From NCBI RefSeq assembly GCF_000803645.1, contig NZ_CP009122.1:410501-474500 (forward strand): a stretch of 64,000 bases of DNA, in the 5' to 3' direction. Shown here piece after piece: positions 42,451-51,017 of this stretch. How positions within the stretch are numbered: the first letter of the stretch is position 1; each line of letters starts with the position of its first letter. The DNA is from Sphingopyxis fribergensis. Its GTDB lineage: Bacteria > Pseudomonadota > Alphaproteobacteria > Sphingomonadales > Sphingomonadaceae. The notes below the pieces were generated by a model. That model was not told the DNA's origin and did not search any database. It saw only the letters and a list, made by a program, of their open reading frames with translations. Position numbers and translations under genes: made by a program.

Positions 42451-43598
42451 TGGCCGACGAAACGGCTGCTGCCGAAACTGGCGCTCCCGAAGCAACTCCC
42501 GAAGCCAACGGCGCCAAGCGCAAGAAGCTGCTGCGCATCCTCGCGATCGTCGTGGTGACGGTCGCGGTCCTGTGGGGCCTCTGGTATTTCCTGACGCAGG
42601 CGGGGCGCGTCCACACCGACAACGCCTATGTCGGCGCCGACTCGGCGCAGGTCACCGCGCTGGTTTCCGGTCCCGTCAAAGAAGTCCGCGTCAGCGGCAC
42701 GCAGGCGGTGAAGAAGGGCGACATCCTCGTCATCCTCGACGACGCCGACCAGCGCATCGCGGTCGCCGATGCCGAAGCCGCGCTGCGCCTAGCGCGCCAG
42801 CGTTACGGACAGGCGAGCGCGACCGCCGACGCCGCCCGCGCCCGCGTTTCGGCGCGCGGCGCCGACATCGCGCAAGCGCGTGCCCGGCTGCGCGACGCCA
42901 ATGCGACGGTCGAGCGCGCCCGCGCCGAACTCGCGCGGCGCGAAAGCATTGCGGGCACCGGCGCCGTGTCGGGCGAAGAGCTGACCTCGGCGCGCGCAGC
43001 GCTCGCGTCGGCTTCGGCAGCGCGCGACCTTGCCGCCGCCGGCATCGCCTCGGCCGAAGCGACGCGCGGATCGGCGAGCGGCGATCTTGGCGCCGCCGAA
43101 GCCGTCGTGCGCGGCACGACGGTCGACACCGCCCCCGACGTCGCGGCCGCCGAGGCGCGGCTCGAAAAGGCGAAGCTCGACCTTGCGCGCACCGTGCTGC
43201 GCGCGCCCGTCGACGGCATCGTCACCAATCGGCAGGTGCAGGTCGGCCAGCGGATCGCCGCGGGCGCGCCGATCATGATACTCGTCCCGATCAGCACCGC
43301 CTATGTCGACGCCAATTTCAAGGAAAGCCAGTTTGAGGACATCCGCATCGGCCAGCCGGTCGAGCTGGTGTCCGACTATTATGGCGGCGACGTCGTCTTT
43401 CGCGGCAAGGTCGTCGGCGTCGCCGGCGGAACCGGCGCAGCCTTCTCGCTGATCCCCGCGCAGAATGCGACGGGCAATTGGGTCAAGGTCGTCCAGCGTC
43501 TGCCGGTGCGCATCGCGCTCGACCCGAAGCAGCTCAAGGAGCATCCGCTGCGCGTCGGGCTGTCGATGGAAGCCACGATCGACACGCGCGGCAACTGA
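42447..43598 (+). CDS. EmrA/HlyD-type membrane fusion protein
   Basis: The product is 383 residues. One N-terminal membrane helix (LLRILAIVVVTVAVLWGLWYFL) is followed by TDNAYVGAD and the biotinyl-lipoyl half (VSGTQAVKKGDILVILDD). A long Ala/Arg-rich coiled coil (about 105-225) comes next, then the second lipoyl half (VLRAPVDGIVTNRQVQVGQ) and a beta-barrel. This is the periplasmic adaptor joining the MFS pump to the outer-membrane factor. ATG 42447 or 42450 may be used; both overlap the preceding stop. Confidence 0.93.
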   Translation: MMADETAAAETGAPEATPEANGAKRKKLLRILAIVVVTVAVLWGLWYFLTQAGRVHTDNAYVGADSAQVTALVSGPVKEVRVSGTQAVKKGDILVILDDADQRIAVADAEAALRLARQRYGQASATADAARARVSARGADIAQARARLRDANATVERARAELARRESIAGTGAVSGEELTSARAALASASAARDLAAAGIASAEATRGSASGDLGAAEAVVRGTTVDTAPDVAAAEARLEKAKLDLARTVLRAPVDGIVTNRQVQVGQRIAAGAPIMILVPISTAYVDANFKESQFEDIRIGQPVELVSDYYGGDVVFRGKVVGVAGGTGAAFSLIPAQNATGNWVKVVQRLPVRIALDPKQLKEHPLRVGLSMEATIDTRGN

Positions 43599-43601
43599 CC
43601 C

Positions 43602-45152
43602 ATGGCCAGCGCCGCTCTCCCTCCATCCGCTATCTCGGCAGAACCGCAGCCACTGACCGGTGTTCGGCTGATCGTGGCGGCCTTCGCGCTCGCGCTCGCC
43701 AATTTCGTCGTCGTGCTCGATACCACGATCGCGAATGTGTCGGTGCCGCATATCGCGGGCGGGCTTGCGGTGTCGCCCACCCAGGGAACATGGGTGATCA
43801 CCAGCTACGCGGTCGCCGACGCGATCAGCGTGCCGCTCACCGGCTGGCTCGCGATGCGCTTCGGCACGGTGCGCTGGTTCATGATCTCGATCATCGGCTT
43901 CGGCATCTTCTCCTTCCTCTGCGGCGTATCGCGCACGCTCGATGCGCTGGTGCTTTTCCGCGTGCTGCAGGGCCTCGCCGGCGGCCCGCTGATGCCGCTG
44001 TCGCAGATCCTGCTGCTGCGCATCTTTCCCAAGGAAAAGGCTGGGATCGGCCTCGCGATCTGGGCGATGACGACGACCACCGCGCCGATCCTCGGGCCGA
44101 TCCTCGGCGGCACGATCAGCGACAACTGGACCTGGCCGTGGATCTTTTTCATCAACCTGCCCGTCGTTGCAATCTGCGCCTTTGGCGTGTTCACGTTGCT
44201 GACGCCGTTGGAGACGAAGCGCGCCAAGGCGCGGATCGACGTCATCGGCCTGATCCTGCTCGTCGTCTCGGTCGGCGCGTTCCAGATCATGCTCGACACC
44301 GGACGCGAGCATGACTGGTTCGGATCGGTGTGGATCATCGGGCTCGCGGTCGTCGCCGCGATCAGCTTTGCCGCCTTCGTAATCTGGGAACTGACCGAAG
44401 CCAATCCCGTGGTCAACCTGCGCATCTTCCGCTTTCGCGGCTTCACCTTCGCGACGATGGCGATCTCGCTCGGCTTCGGCGCCTTTTTTGCGCAGGTCGT
44501 GCTGACGCCCCTCTGGTTGCAGCAAGTCGCCGGCTATACCGCGACCGAGACAGGCTTCATCGTCGCCTGGCTGGGCGTCTTCGCGGTGCTGTTGTCGCCC
44601 GTCGCCGCGGGGCTGATTACGAAAATCGACGTCCGCATCACCATCTGCGCCGGGATCCTCTGGATGGCCTTCATGTCGATCCTGCGCGCGAGCTGGAACG
44701 CCGATGTCGGCTATTGGACGCTGGCGATGCCCCATATCCTGCAGGGGATCGGCATGCCGTTCTTCTTTGTGGGGCTCACCGCGCTTGCGCTGAGTTCGGT
44801 GCCGCCGCATCTGCAGACCTCGGCGGCCGGTTTGATGAGTTTCCTGCGTACCTTATGCGGAGCGATCGGCACCGCGGTGGCAACGACAGCGTGGGACGAT
44901 GCCAGCCGGACCTCGCGATCCGAACTGGTGTCGGCGCTCAACAATCCCGAAGCGGCGATGACTTCGCTGCAAAGCGCCGGCCTCACGCTCGAACAGGCGC
45001 GCGCCGCGATCGAACGGCTGGTCGAGGTGCAGGCCTCGACATTGGGGGTGCTGCACTTGTTTCTCGCGTCGGGCGTGGTCTTCGTGATCGCCGCGATCTC
45101 GGTATGGTTCGCGCCGCGCCCGAAACAGATTTCGATGGGCGGCGGGCACTAG
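43602..45152 (+). CDS. EmrB-type drug:H+ antiporter (MFS, DHA2, 14 helices)
   Basis: The product is 516 residues. LDTTIANVSVPHIAGGLAVSPTQGTWVITSYAVADA (helix 1 to 2) and GLAGGPLMPLSQILLLRIFP (motif C region follows as GPILGG) are typical of DHA2 proteins. With the two preceding genes it forms a tripartite pump expected to export hydrophobic toxic compounds across both membranes. No good ribosome site is seen, so translation may follow from the upstream gene three bases away. It converges on the VOC gene, whose stop is two bases on. Confidence 0.93.
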   Translation: MASAALPPSAISAEPQPLTGVRLIVAAFALALANFVVVLDTTIANVSVPHIAGGLAVSPTQGTWVITSYAVADAISVPLTGWLAMRFGTVRWFMISIIGFGIFSFLCGVSRTLDALVLFRVLQGLAGGPLMPLSQILLLRIFPKEKAGIGLAIWAMTTTTAPILGPILGGTISDNWTWPWIFFINLPVVAICAFGVFTLLTPLETKRAKARIDVIGLILLVVSVGAFQIMLDTGREHDWFGSVWIIGLAVVAAISFAAFVIWELTEANPVVNLRIFRFRGFTFATMAISLGFGAFFAQVVLTPLWLQQVAGYTATETGFIVAWLGVFAVLLSPVAAGLITKIDVRITICAGILWMAFMSILRASWNADVGYWTLAMPHILQGIGMPFFFVGLTALALSSVPPHLQTSAAGLMSFLRTLCGAIGTAVATTAWDDASRTSRSELVSALNNPEAAMTSLQSAGLTLEQARAAIERLVEVQASTLGVLHLFLASGVVFVIAAISVWFAPRPKQISMGGGH

Positions 45153-45154
45153 CC

Positions 45155-45577
45155 TTATTTGGCGAAGAGTTGTCCGAGGTCGGCGAACGCCTTGAACTCG
45201 AGCGCGTTGCCGGCGGGATCGCGGAAGAACATCGTCGACTGTTCGCCCGGCTGACCCGGAAAGCGCGTGTGCGGTTCGATCACGAACTCGGTGCCTGCGG
45301 CATTGAGTCGCTCGGCGAGCGCCCGCCATTCGGCGGGCGGCAGCACGACGCCGAAATGCGGCACCGGCACCGCATGGCCATCGACCGGATTATGCGCGGC
45401 GGCGGCGGGCGAAGAGTCGACGCGGTGCGCAACGATCTGATGCCCATAAAGGTTGAAGTCGATCCAGTCGGGATCGCTGCGTCCTTCGGGGCAGCCCAGG
45501 ACGGTGCCGTAAAAATGTCGCGCGGCGTCCAGATCGTCGACGGGAAAGGCGATGTGAAAGGGGGCAAGACCGGTCAT
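45155..45577 (-). CDS. VOC-family (glyoxalase/dioxygenase-fold) protein
   Basis: The product is 140 residues, one pair of VOC beta-alpha-beta modules. Metal-ligand positions of the family are visible as the histidine in [10 protein letters not shown], the histidine in VPHFGVVL and the glutamate in [21 protein letters not shown] is a common ending in this family. The reaction is not predictable from the fold. It is divergent from the ABC-F gene at 45658. Confidence 0.85.
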   Translation of the reverse strand: MTGLAPFHIAFPVDDLDAARHFYGTVLGCPEGRSDPDWIDFNLYGHQIVAHRVDSSPAAAAHNPVDGHAVPVPHFGVVLPPAEWRALAERLNAAGTEFVIEPHTRFPGQPGEQSTMFFRDPAGNALEFKAFADLGQLFAK

Positions 45578-45657
45578 GCACCCTATTTGCCGTACCTGCG
45601 CGCGGAATGCCAGTCCGGGACTTGGGTTGTGCGCCGCAACATGCTAGGCGCGCGGCC

Positions 45658-47532
45658 ATGCTGACGATCAACGGAATCACTGTACGCCTTGGCGGGCGCG
45701 CCATCCTCGAACGCGCCACCGCGAGCCTGCCGGCGAAAAGCCGCGTCGGGCTGATCGGGCGCAACGGCGCGGGCAAATCGACACTGATGAAGGTGATGAT
45801 CGGCCAGCTCGAAGCCGACGAGGGCAGCATCGACATGCCGCGCAAGACGCGCGTCGGCTATATCGCGCAGGAAGCGCCGAACGGCACCGCGACGCCTTTC
45901 GATACCGTGCTCGCCGCCGATACCGAGCGGGCCGAATTGCTCGCCGCATCGGAGACCGAACAGGACCCCGACAAGCTTGGCGACATTCACGAGCGGCTGA
46001 TCGCGATCGACGCCTATACCGCTCCCGCGCGCGCCGCGCGCATCCTGATCGGGCTGGGTTTCGACGAGGAAATGCAGGCTCAGCCGCTCGACAGCTTCTC
46101 GGGCGGGTGGAAGATGCGGGTCGCGCTCGCGGCGCTGCTGTTCTCTGAGCCCGACCTGCTGCTGCTCGACGAACCATCGAACCACCTTGACCTCGAAGCG
46201 ACCTTGTGGCTCGAAAATTTCCTGCGCGCCTATCCGGGGCAGCTCGTCGTCATCAGCCACGAGCGCGACCTGCTCAACAATGTCGTCGACAATATCCTGC
46301 ATCTTGAGGGCGGCAAGGTGATGCTCTATGCGGGCGGCTATGACGCGTTCGAACGCCAGCGCGCCGAACGCGCGGCGCAGCTCGCCGCGGCCAAGGCGTC
46401 GCAAGATGCACAGCGCGCCAAACTCCAGGACTATGTCGCGCGCAACAGCGCGCGCGCCTCGACCGCGAAACAGGCGCAGTCGCGCGCCAAGATGCTCGCG
46501 CGGATGCAGCCGATCGCCGCCCTCGCCGAGGACCAGACGCTCGCATTCGATTTTCCGAGCCCCGACGAACTCAAGCCGCCGCTGATCACGCTTGATTTGG
46601 CGAGCGTAGGTTACGCCGATAAGCCTGTGCTCCAGCGGCTCAACCTCCGCATCGATCCCGACGACCGGATCGCGCTGCTCGGCCGGAACGGCAATGGCAA
46701 GACGACGCTCGCACGCCTGCTCGCGGCGCAGCTCGCGCCGATGGCGGGTGCGATGGCAGCATCGGGCAAGATGCGCGTCGGCTATTTCACCCAATATCAG
46801 GTCGAGGAACTCGACGGCAGCGACACCCCGCTCGCGCATATGACGCGCGTGATGGAGGGCAAGACGCAGGGCGCCGTCCGTGCGCAACTCGGTCGCTTCG
46901 GCTTTTCGGGCAACAAGGCGGTGACGCAGGTCGCGAAACTGTCGGGCGGCGAACGCGCGCGGCTCGCGCTCGCGCTTATCACGCGCGACGCGCCGCATCT
47001 CCTCATCCTCGACGAACCGACGAACCATTTGGACGTCGATGCGCGCGAGGCTCTGGTGCAGGCGCTCAACGGCTTCGAGGGCGCGGTGGTTCTCGTCAGC
47101 CACGACCGCCACATGCTCGAACTCACTGCCGACCGGCTCGTGCTCGTCGATGACGGCACCGCGCGCGAATATGACGGCAGCATGGACGACTATGTCGACA
47201 TGATCCTGGGCAAAGGGCCGCAGAAGGACCGCGTGTCGAAAGCCGACAAGAAGGAAGATCGCAAGGCCGCCGCCGCGGCGCGCGAGGCCGCCGCGAAGAT
47301 CAAGAAGGACGTCTCGGACGCCGAGGCAGATCTCGCCAAATATGAGGTCGTCCTGTCCGCCATCGACCGCGCGATGTTCGACCCGCAGGGCGCCGCGAGC
47401 GAATACAAAGGCCTGACGATGAGCGAGCTGTCGCAGCGCCGCGGCAAGATCGTCGCCGCGCAGGAAGCCGCCGAAGCACGCTGGGTGGCAGCGAGCGAAG
47501 CGCTGGAGGCGTTTGAGAAAGCGGCGGCCTAG
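45658..47532 (+). CDS. ABC-F family ATPase (Uup/EttA-like)
   Basis: The product is 624 residues with two ATP-binding domains and no membrane segments. Domain 1 has GRNGAGKST, FSGGWKMRVALA and LLLLDEPSNHLD; domain 2 has GRNGNGKTT, LSGGERARLALAL and LLILDEPTNHLD. The linker between them is charged and helical (residues ~220-310). A C-terminal coiled coil rich in Ala/Lys/Glu (about 530-624) resembles Uup/YheS proteins. These act on ribosomes rather than in transport. ATG 45658 starts at the first residue of domain 1; a longer frame to 45607 has no support. Confidence 0.92.
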   Translation: MLTINGITVRLGGRAILERATASLPAKSRVGLIGRNGAGKSTLMKVMIGQLEADEGSIDMPRKTRVGYIAQEAPNGTATPFDTVLAADTERAELLAASETEQDPDKLGDIHERLIAIDAYTAPARAARILIGLGFDEEMQAQPLDSFSGGWKMRVALAALLFSEPDLLLLDEPSNHLDLEATLWLENFLRAYPGQLVVISHERDLLNNVVDNILHLEGGKVMLYAGGYDAFERQRAERAAQLAAAKASQDAQRAKLQDYVARNSARASTAKQAQSRAKMLARMQPIAALAEDQTLAFDFPSPDELKPPLITLDLASVGYADKPVLQRLNLRIDPDDRIALLGRNGNGKTTLARLLAAQLAPMAGAMAASGKMRVGYFTQYQVEELDGSDTPLAHMTRVMEGKTQGAVRAQLGRFGFSGNKAVTQVAKLSGGERARLALALITRDAPHLLILDEPTNHLDVDAREALVQALNGFEGAVVLVSHDRHMLELTADRLVLVDDGTAREYDGSMDDYVDMILGKGPQKDRVSKADKKEDRKAAAAAREAAAKIKKDVSDAEADLAKYEVVLSAIDRAMFDPQGAASEYKGLTMSELSQRRGKIVAAQEAAEARWVAASEALEAFEKAAA

Positions 47533-47556
47533 ATTATCGGTCCTAGCTTCGTCACC

Positions 47557-47615
47557 CCGGACTTGATCCGGGGTCCAGACCTCCAAAGCGGCCAAGGATG
47601 CCGGATCAAGTCCGG
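47557..47615. repeat. REP-like inverted repeat, type A
   Basis: CCGGACTTGATCCGG (47557-47571) and CCGGATCAAGTCCGG (47601-47615) are exact reverse complements 29 bases apart. The element lies in the gap between the ABC-F and dioxygenase genes and can fold as a large hairpin. Confidence 0.8.
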
Positions 47616-47673
47616 CATGACCAAGTTGTTGTGGGCTCACCCGCATTGACTCCCACACTCCATTCCATCATAA

Positions 47674-47691
47674 TAGTTTCAATTGAAACTA
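47674..47691. promoter_or_regulatory. 18-bp perfect palindrome before the dioxygenase gene
   Basis: TAGTTTCAATTGAAACTA is a perfect 9+9 palindrome 14 bases before the start of the 4-hydroxyphenylpyruvate dioxygenase gene. The form and place fit a dimeric repressor of aromatic amino-acid breakdown, possibly MarR-type; the protein is not in this window. Confidence 0.7.
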
Positions 47692-47705
47692 GATGGGAAT
47701 GCGAC

Positions 47706-48791
47706 ATGGCCGACCTTTTCGATAATCCGCTGGGCCTCGACGGCTTTGAATTCGTCGAATTTTCGGCGCCCGAAAAGGGCATTCTCGAACCCGTGTTCGC
47801 AGCGATGGGCTTCACGCAAATCGCGCACCACCGTTCGAAGGACGTCCAGCTGTGGCGCCAGGGTGGGATCAACCTGATCGCCAATTACGAACCCAAATCG
47901 CCCGCAGCCTATTTCGCCGCCGAGCACGGCCCGTCGGCGTGCGGCATGGGCTGGCGCGTCCGCGACGCCGCGAAAGCCTATAGCGAAGCCATCGAGCGCG
48001 GCGCCGAGCCGGTCGAGGTAAATCCCGGCCCGATGGAGCTGCGGCTGCCCGCGATCCGCGGTATCGGCGGCTCGATCATCTACCTGATCGACCGTTACGG
48101 CGACGACCTCAGCATTTACGACATCGATTTCGTTTATGAGGATGGCGTCGATCGCCACCCGGTCGGCGCGGGGATGCAGCTGATCGATCACCTGACGCAC
48201 AATGTCTATGGCGGCCGCATGGCGCATTGGGCAGCCTTTTATGAGCGGATCGCGGGTTTCCGCGAGATCCGCTATTTCGACATCAAGGGCGAATATACCG
48301 GCCTGACTTCGAAAGCGATGACCGCCCCCGACGGCAAGATCCGCATCCCGCTCAACGAAGAGGGCGCGGGCGGCAAGGGCCAGATCGAGGAATATCTGCG
48401 CGCCTATAATGGCGAGGGCATCCAGCATATCGCGTTCAGCTGCGACGATCTCTACGCCGCGTGGGACAAGCTCAAGGCACTCGGCAACCCCTTCGCCCCC
48501 GCACCGCCGGCGACCTATTATGAGATGCTCGAAGAGCGCCTCCCGGGCCATGGCGAGTCGGTCGAGGGCCTCCAGTCGCGCGGCATCCTGCTCGACGGTT
48601 CGACCACCGAAGGCGACCCGCGCCTGCTGCTCCAGATTTTCGGCCAGACCGTCATCGGCCCCGTCTTCTTCGAGTTCATCCAGCGCAAGAAGGATGAAGG
48701 CTTCGGCGAGGGCAATTTTACGGCGCTGTTCAAATCGATGGAAATGGACCAGATTCGCCGCGGAGCCTTGGAAATCAAAGAGAACGCTTGA
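47706..48791 (+). CDS. hppD: 4-Hydroxyphenylpyruvate dioxygenase
   Basis: The product is 361 residues from ATG 47706. Two VOC halves are present. The iron triad is complete in the C-terminal half: H162 (DHLTHNV), H241 (IQHIAFSC) and E323 (FFEFIQR). The C-terminal ends [20 protein letters not shown] as in most HPPDs. It converts 4-hydroxyphenylpyruvate to homogentisate in tyrosine catabolism. A perfect palindrome at 47674-47691 probably controls it. A second VOC protein follows at 48897 after a repeat element. Confidence 0.95.
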   Translation: MADLFDNPLGLDGFEFVEFSAPEKGILEPVFAAMGFTQIAHHRSKDVQLWRQGGINLIANYEPKSPAAYFAAEHGPSACGMGWRVRDAAKAYSEAIERGAEPVEVNPGPMELRLPAIRGIGGSIIYLIDRYGDDLSIYDIDFVYEDGVDRHPVGAGMQLIDHLTHNVYGGRMAHWAAFYERIAGFREIRYFDIKGEYTGLTSKAMTAPDGKIRIPLNEEGAGGKGQIEEYLRAYNGEGIQHIAFSCDDLYAAWDKLKALGNPFAPAPPATYYEMLEERLPGHGESVEGLQSRGILLDGSTTEGDPRLLLQIFGQTVIGPVFFEFIQRKKDEGFGEGNFTALFKSMEMDQIRRGALEIKENA

Positions 48792-48799
48792 CCCCTTCA

Positions 48800-48885
48800 C
48801 CGTTCGCCCTGAGCTTGTCGAAGGGCTGTCTTTTTCTTTGCGCGAGGGAAGAAGAACGGTGCTTCGACAAGCTCAGCACGAACGG
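48800..48885. repeat. Inverted repeat, type B (GAGCTTGTCGAAG family)
   Basis: A 27-base arm (48800-48826) and its near reverse complement (48859-48885) flank about 32 bases. The core GAGCTTGTCGAAG is a widespread small intergenic repeat in high-GC proteobacteria. It separates the dioxygenase gene from the following VOC gene. Confidence 0.82.
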
Positions 48886-48896
48886 AGTTTGGTAGA

Positions 48897-49448
48897 ATGA
48901 CCAGCCAATCCCCCATCAAACTCGGCGGCGTCCACCACGCCGCCTATCGCTGCAAGGATGCGAAGGAAACGGTCGATTGGTACGAGCGCATGCTCGGCAT
49001 GACCTACACCACCGCCTTTGCCGAGGATCATGTGCCGTCGACCGGCGAATATGACCCCTATATGCACGTCTTCCTCGAGGCGGGCAACGGCAACATCCTC
49101 GCCTTTTTCGAGCTGCCGAACCAGCCCGTCATGGGCCGCGACGAGAATACCCCGGCGTGGGTCCAGCATCTCGCATTCAAGGTCGGCAGCTTCGACGAGC
49201 TCGTCGCGGCGAAGGCGCATCTGGAAAGCGAGGGCGTCGACGTGCTCGGCCCAACGCACCACGGCATCTTCAAGTCGATCTATTTCTTCGACCCCAACGG
49301 CCACCGCGTCGAACTGGCGTGCGACATCGGCACGGCGGCGCAATATGCCGAGCTGAAGCGCGTCGCGCCGCTGATGCTCGAAGAATGGAGCCAGACCAAA
49401 AAGGCCCCGCGCCACGCCGACTGGCTTCATACCGCGGCGAACGAGTAA
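48897..49448 (+). CDS. VOC-family protein next to hppD
   Basis: The product is 183 residues, a two-module VOC protein. VHHAAYRCKD, WVQHLAFKV and HRVELACD hold possible metal-binding residues (His, His, Glu). It follows the 4-hydroxyphenylpyruvate dioxygenase gene in the same direction, with a repeat element between, so a role in aromatic or tyrosine breakdown is possible but unproven. Length and motifs differ from true extradiol dioxygenases. No ribosome site is strong; GGAG at 48884-48887 lies 9 bases before the ATG. Confidence 0.82.
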   Translation: MTSQSPIKLGGVHHAAYRCKDAKETVDWYERMLGMTYTTAFAEDHVPSTGEYDPYMHVFLEAGNGNILAFFELPNQPVMGRDENTPAWVQHLAFKVGSFDELVAAKAHLESEGVDVLGPTHHGIFKSIYFFDPNGHRVELACDIGTAAQYAELKRVAPLMLEEWSQTKKAPRHADWLHTAANE

Positions 49449-49456
49449 AAGGCTGC

Positions 49457-49561
49457 GTGCCCCTGCGAAGGCAGGGGCCCATCTCCCGCCGTCAACTTTT
49501 TAAACCACCGTAGCTGAGAGCGTATAGCTCCGGTGATGGACCCCTGCCTTCGCAGGGGCAC
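49457..49561. repeat. Palindromic repeat, type C, copy 1
   Basis: Two arms (49457-49480 and 49538-49561) are nearly exact reverse complements, and each arm itself forms a hairpin CCCCTGC-GAAG-GCAGGGG. It lies between convergent genes and may end transcription. The same GCGAAGGC core recurs at 55028 and 63180. Confidence 0.82.
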
Positions 49562-49572
49562 AAGTGGCTTGA

Positions 49573-50253
49573 TTATTTCCTGTCGAGCCCGATGCTCTCC
49601 AGCGTCGCGCCGCTGCACTTATCGGCTTCCTTGCTCTTGCCGTCACCCGACAGCGCGCCGATCGCTAGGAAGCCCGCGACCACCGCGACCAGAAACGCGG
49701 CGGTGACCCAGATCAGATATTTGTCGATAAACGCCTTGATCGGTGCCCCGAACAGCCGGAACAAAATGCCGACGAGCATGAAGGAAAAGGCCCGGCTGGC
49801 AAGGCTCGCCCACAGGAAGGTCCAGAAATTCATGTGGATGAAGCCGGCGGTGATCGTCAGCAGCTTGAACGGGATTGGGGTCGCCCCCTTGATCAGGATG
49901 ATCTCGGCGCCGAATTCGCGAAGATAGCAGGCGGCCGGCGGGAAGGCATCGGTAAGCCCGAGCACGCCGAGCAGCCACAGCCCGACGCTCTCGTACAGGA
50001 AGAAGCCGATTCCATAACCGAGCATCCCGCCCAATACCGAGGCGAGGGTGCAAATGATCGCATAGCGCACCGCCTTCTTCGGATTGGCCAAGCACATCAG
50101 CCCCAGCATCGGGTGCGGCGGGATCGGGAAAAAGCTTGCTTCGACGAAGGACACCAGCGCCAGCCAGAACTCGGCGTGCGGATGCGCGGATTTCTCCATG
50201 GTCCAGTTATACAGATTCTGGATCATGGATTTGTTACGCGGTGTGGCGGTCAT
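49573..50253 (-). CDS. YqaA-type VTT-domain inner-membrane protein
   Basis: The product is 226 residues. Several membrane helices and the VTT/SNARE-associated motif are present: FVEASFFPIPPHPMLGLM, GGMLGYGIGFFLYE and FGAEIILIKGATPIPFKLLTITAG with the conserved acid and glycine-proline turn. YqaA/DedA-like proteins act as lipid scramblase or flippase-type membrane proteins; a precise role here is not known. ATG 50253 has AAGG upstream; ATG 50226 is an alternative. The C-terminal tail is polar. Confidence 0.88.
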   Translation of the reverse strand: MTATPRNKSMIQNLYNWTMEKSAHPHAEFWLALVSFVEASFFPIPPHPMLGLMCLANPKKAVRYAIICTLASVLGGMLGYGIGFFLYESVGLWLLGVLGLTDAFPPAACYLREFGAEIILIKGATPIPFKLLTITAGFIHMNFWTFLWASLASRAFSFMLVGILFRLFGAPIKAFIDKYLIWVTAAFLVAVVAGFLAIGALSGDGKSKEADKCSGATLESIGLDRK

Positions 50254-50336
50254 GCTGGTCCTTGCGGTGGCGACGTCGACCTCCCTATGCCGCTCACGTC
50301 ACGCGAAGTCGAGCCGAAGCCGGTCATGCCGTGATC

Positions 50337-50372
50337 AAAACGCCGAAGCCGCTCGCGAACGGCTCCGGCGTT
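50337..50372 (-). terminator. Rho-independent terminator of the UrcA gene
   Basis: On the minus strand AACGCCGGAGCCG pairs with CGGCTTCGGCGTT around an 8-base loop, and the last T residues continue as TTTT. It is 63 bases after the UrcA stop codon. Confidence 0.8.
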
Positions 50373-50435
50373 GCTCCCATCAGAGACGGGAGCAAGGGAC
50401 ATCATCGTGTCCGCGCCATCCGCGGACCAGCGGGT

Positions 50436-50792
50436 TCAGCGCCGCGAGATCATGATCGCGCTGGCCAGCGTCAACGGCGCGCCGGTCCGTTGCGCCGCGA
50501 CAATCTCCTTGCCGGCTTCGCGGCCCCTCGAAAGCGCACTCCGGAAGCAATGGCCGGTGGCTATTTCGCGCACGGTCGATTCGAATTCGGGGCGGACGTC
50601 GCACACCGAGCGCGCTGCGGCGCGCAGGCGGCTGTCGAGCCGCGCCCAGCCGGCATCGGTGTCGAGATTGAGGTCGGCATAGCTGACTTTTACGACCTCG
50701 ATTTCACCTGCCGGTGCGGTCGCGACGATGGGCTGGGAAAAGGCGGGGGCTGCGCCGAGCAGCAACAGGGGAAGAGCCATGAAGATACGCAT
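50436..50792 (-). CDS. UrcA-family secreted protein
   Basis: The product is 118 residues from ATG 50792, with AAAGGGAGT before it; the frame is open further upstream without support. A signal peptide (MALPLLLLGAAPAFS) is followed by VSYADLNLDTDAGWARLDSRLRAAARSVCD and a second cysteine in GHCFRSAL, the UrcA pattern with two cysteines that may form a disulfide. UrcA proteins are common in sphingomonads and have no established function. It is divergent from the SARP-type regulator at 51018. Confidence 0.88.
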   Translation of the reverse strand: MRIFMALPLLLLGAAPAFSQPIVATAPAGEIEVVKVSYADLNLDTDAGWARLDSRLRAAARSVCDVRPEFESTVREIATGHCFRSALSRGREAGKEIVAAQRTGAPLTLASAIMISRR

Positions 50793-51017
50793 CGAATTAC
50801 TCCCTTTCATCATGTTCCAGCCGAACGGCAGGCTGGGATGTGATGGGAGTAGCGGCGGCACATGCGGGCCGCCGTGATAAGAGCGTCAATTCTGTATTAA
50901 AAATACGTCAAAATACATAATGTTGAAATTTATTGTTCGTTGATCCGTCAAAAAGATGTTATTTCGGTCTTCGGGAAAAACATACGGCCGCTATCCCTCG
51001 ACTCAGGAGGTCGCGCC

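Noticed and set aside
42789..44810. A 673-codon open frame on the minus strand opposite the efflux genes
   Set aside because: Its translation is low-complexity Arg/Asp/His-rich with no domain, and both strands cannot be coding here; the plus-strand proteins have clear families. Long antisense frames are expected in GC-rich codon use.
45583..47658. A 691-codon minus-strand frame opposite the ABC-F gene
   Set aside because: No motifs, and the plus-strand ABC-F protein has both ATPase domains intact.
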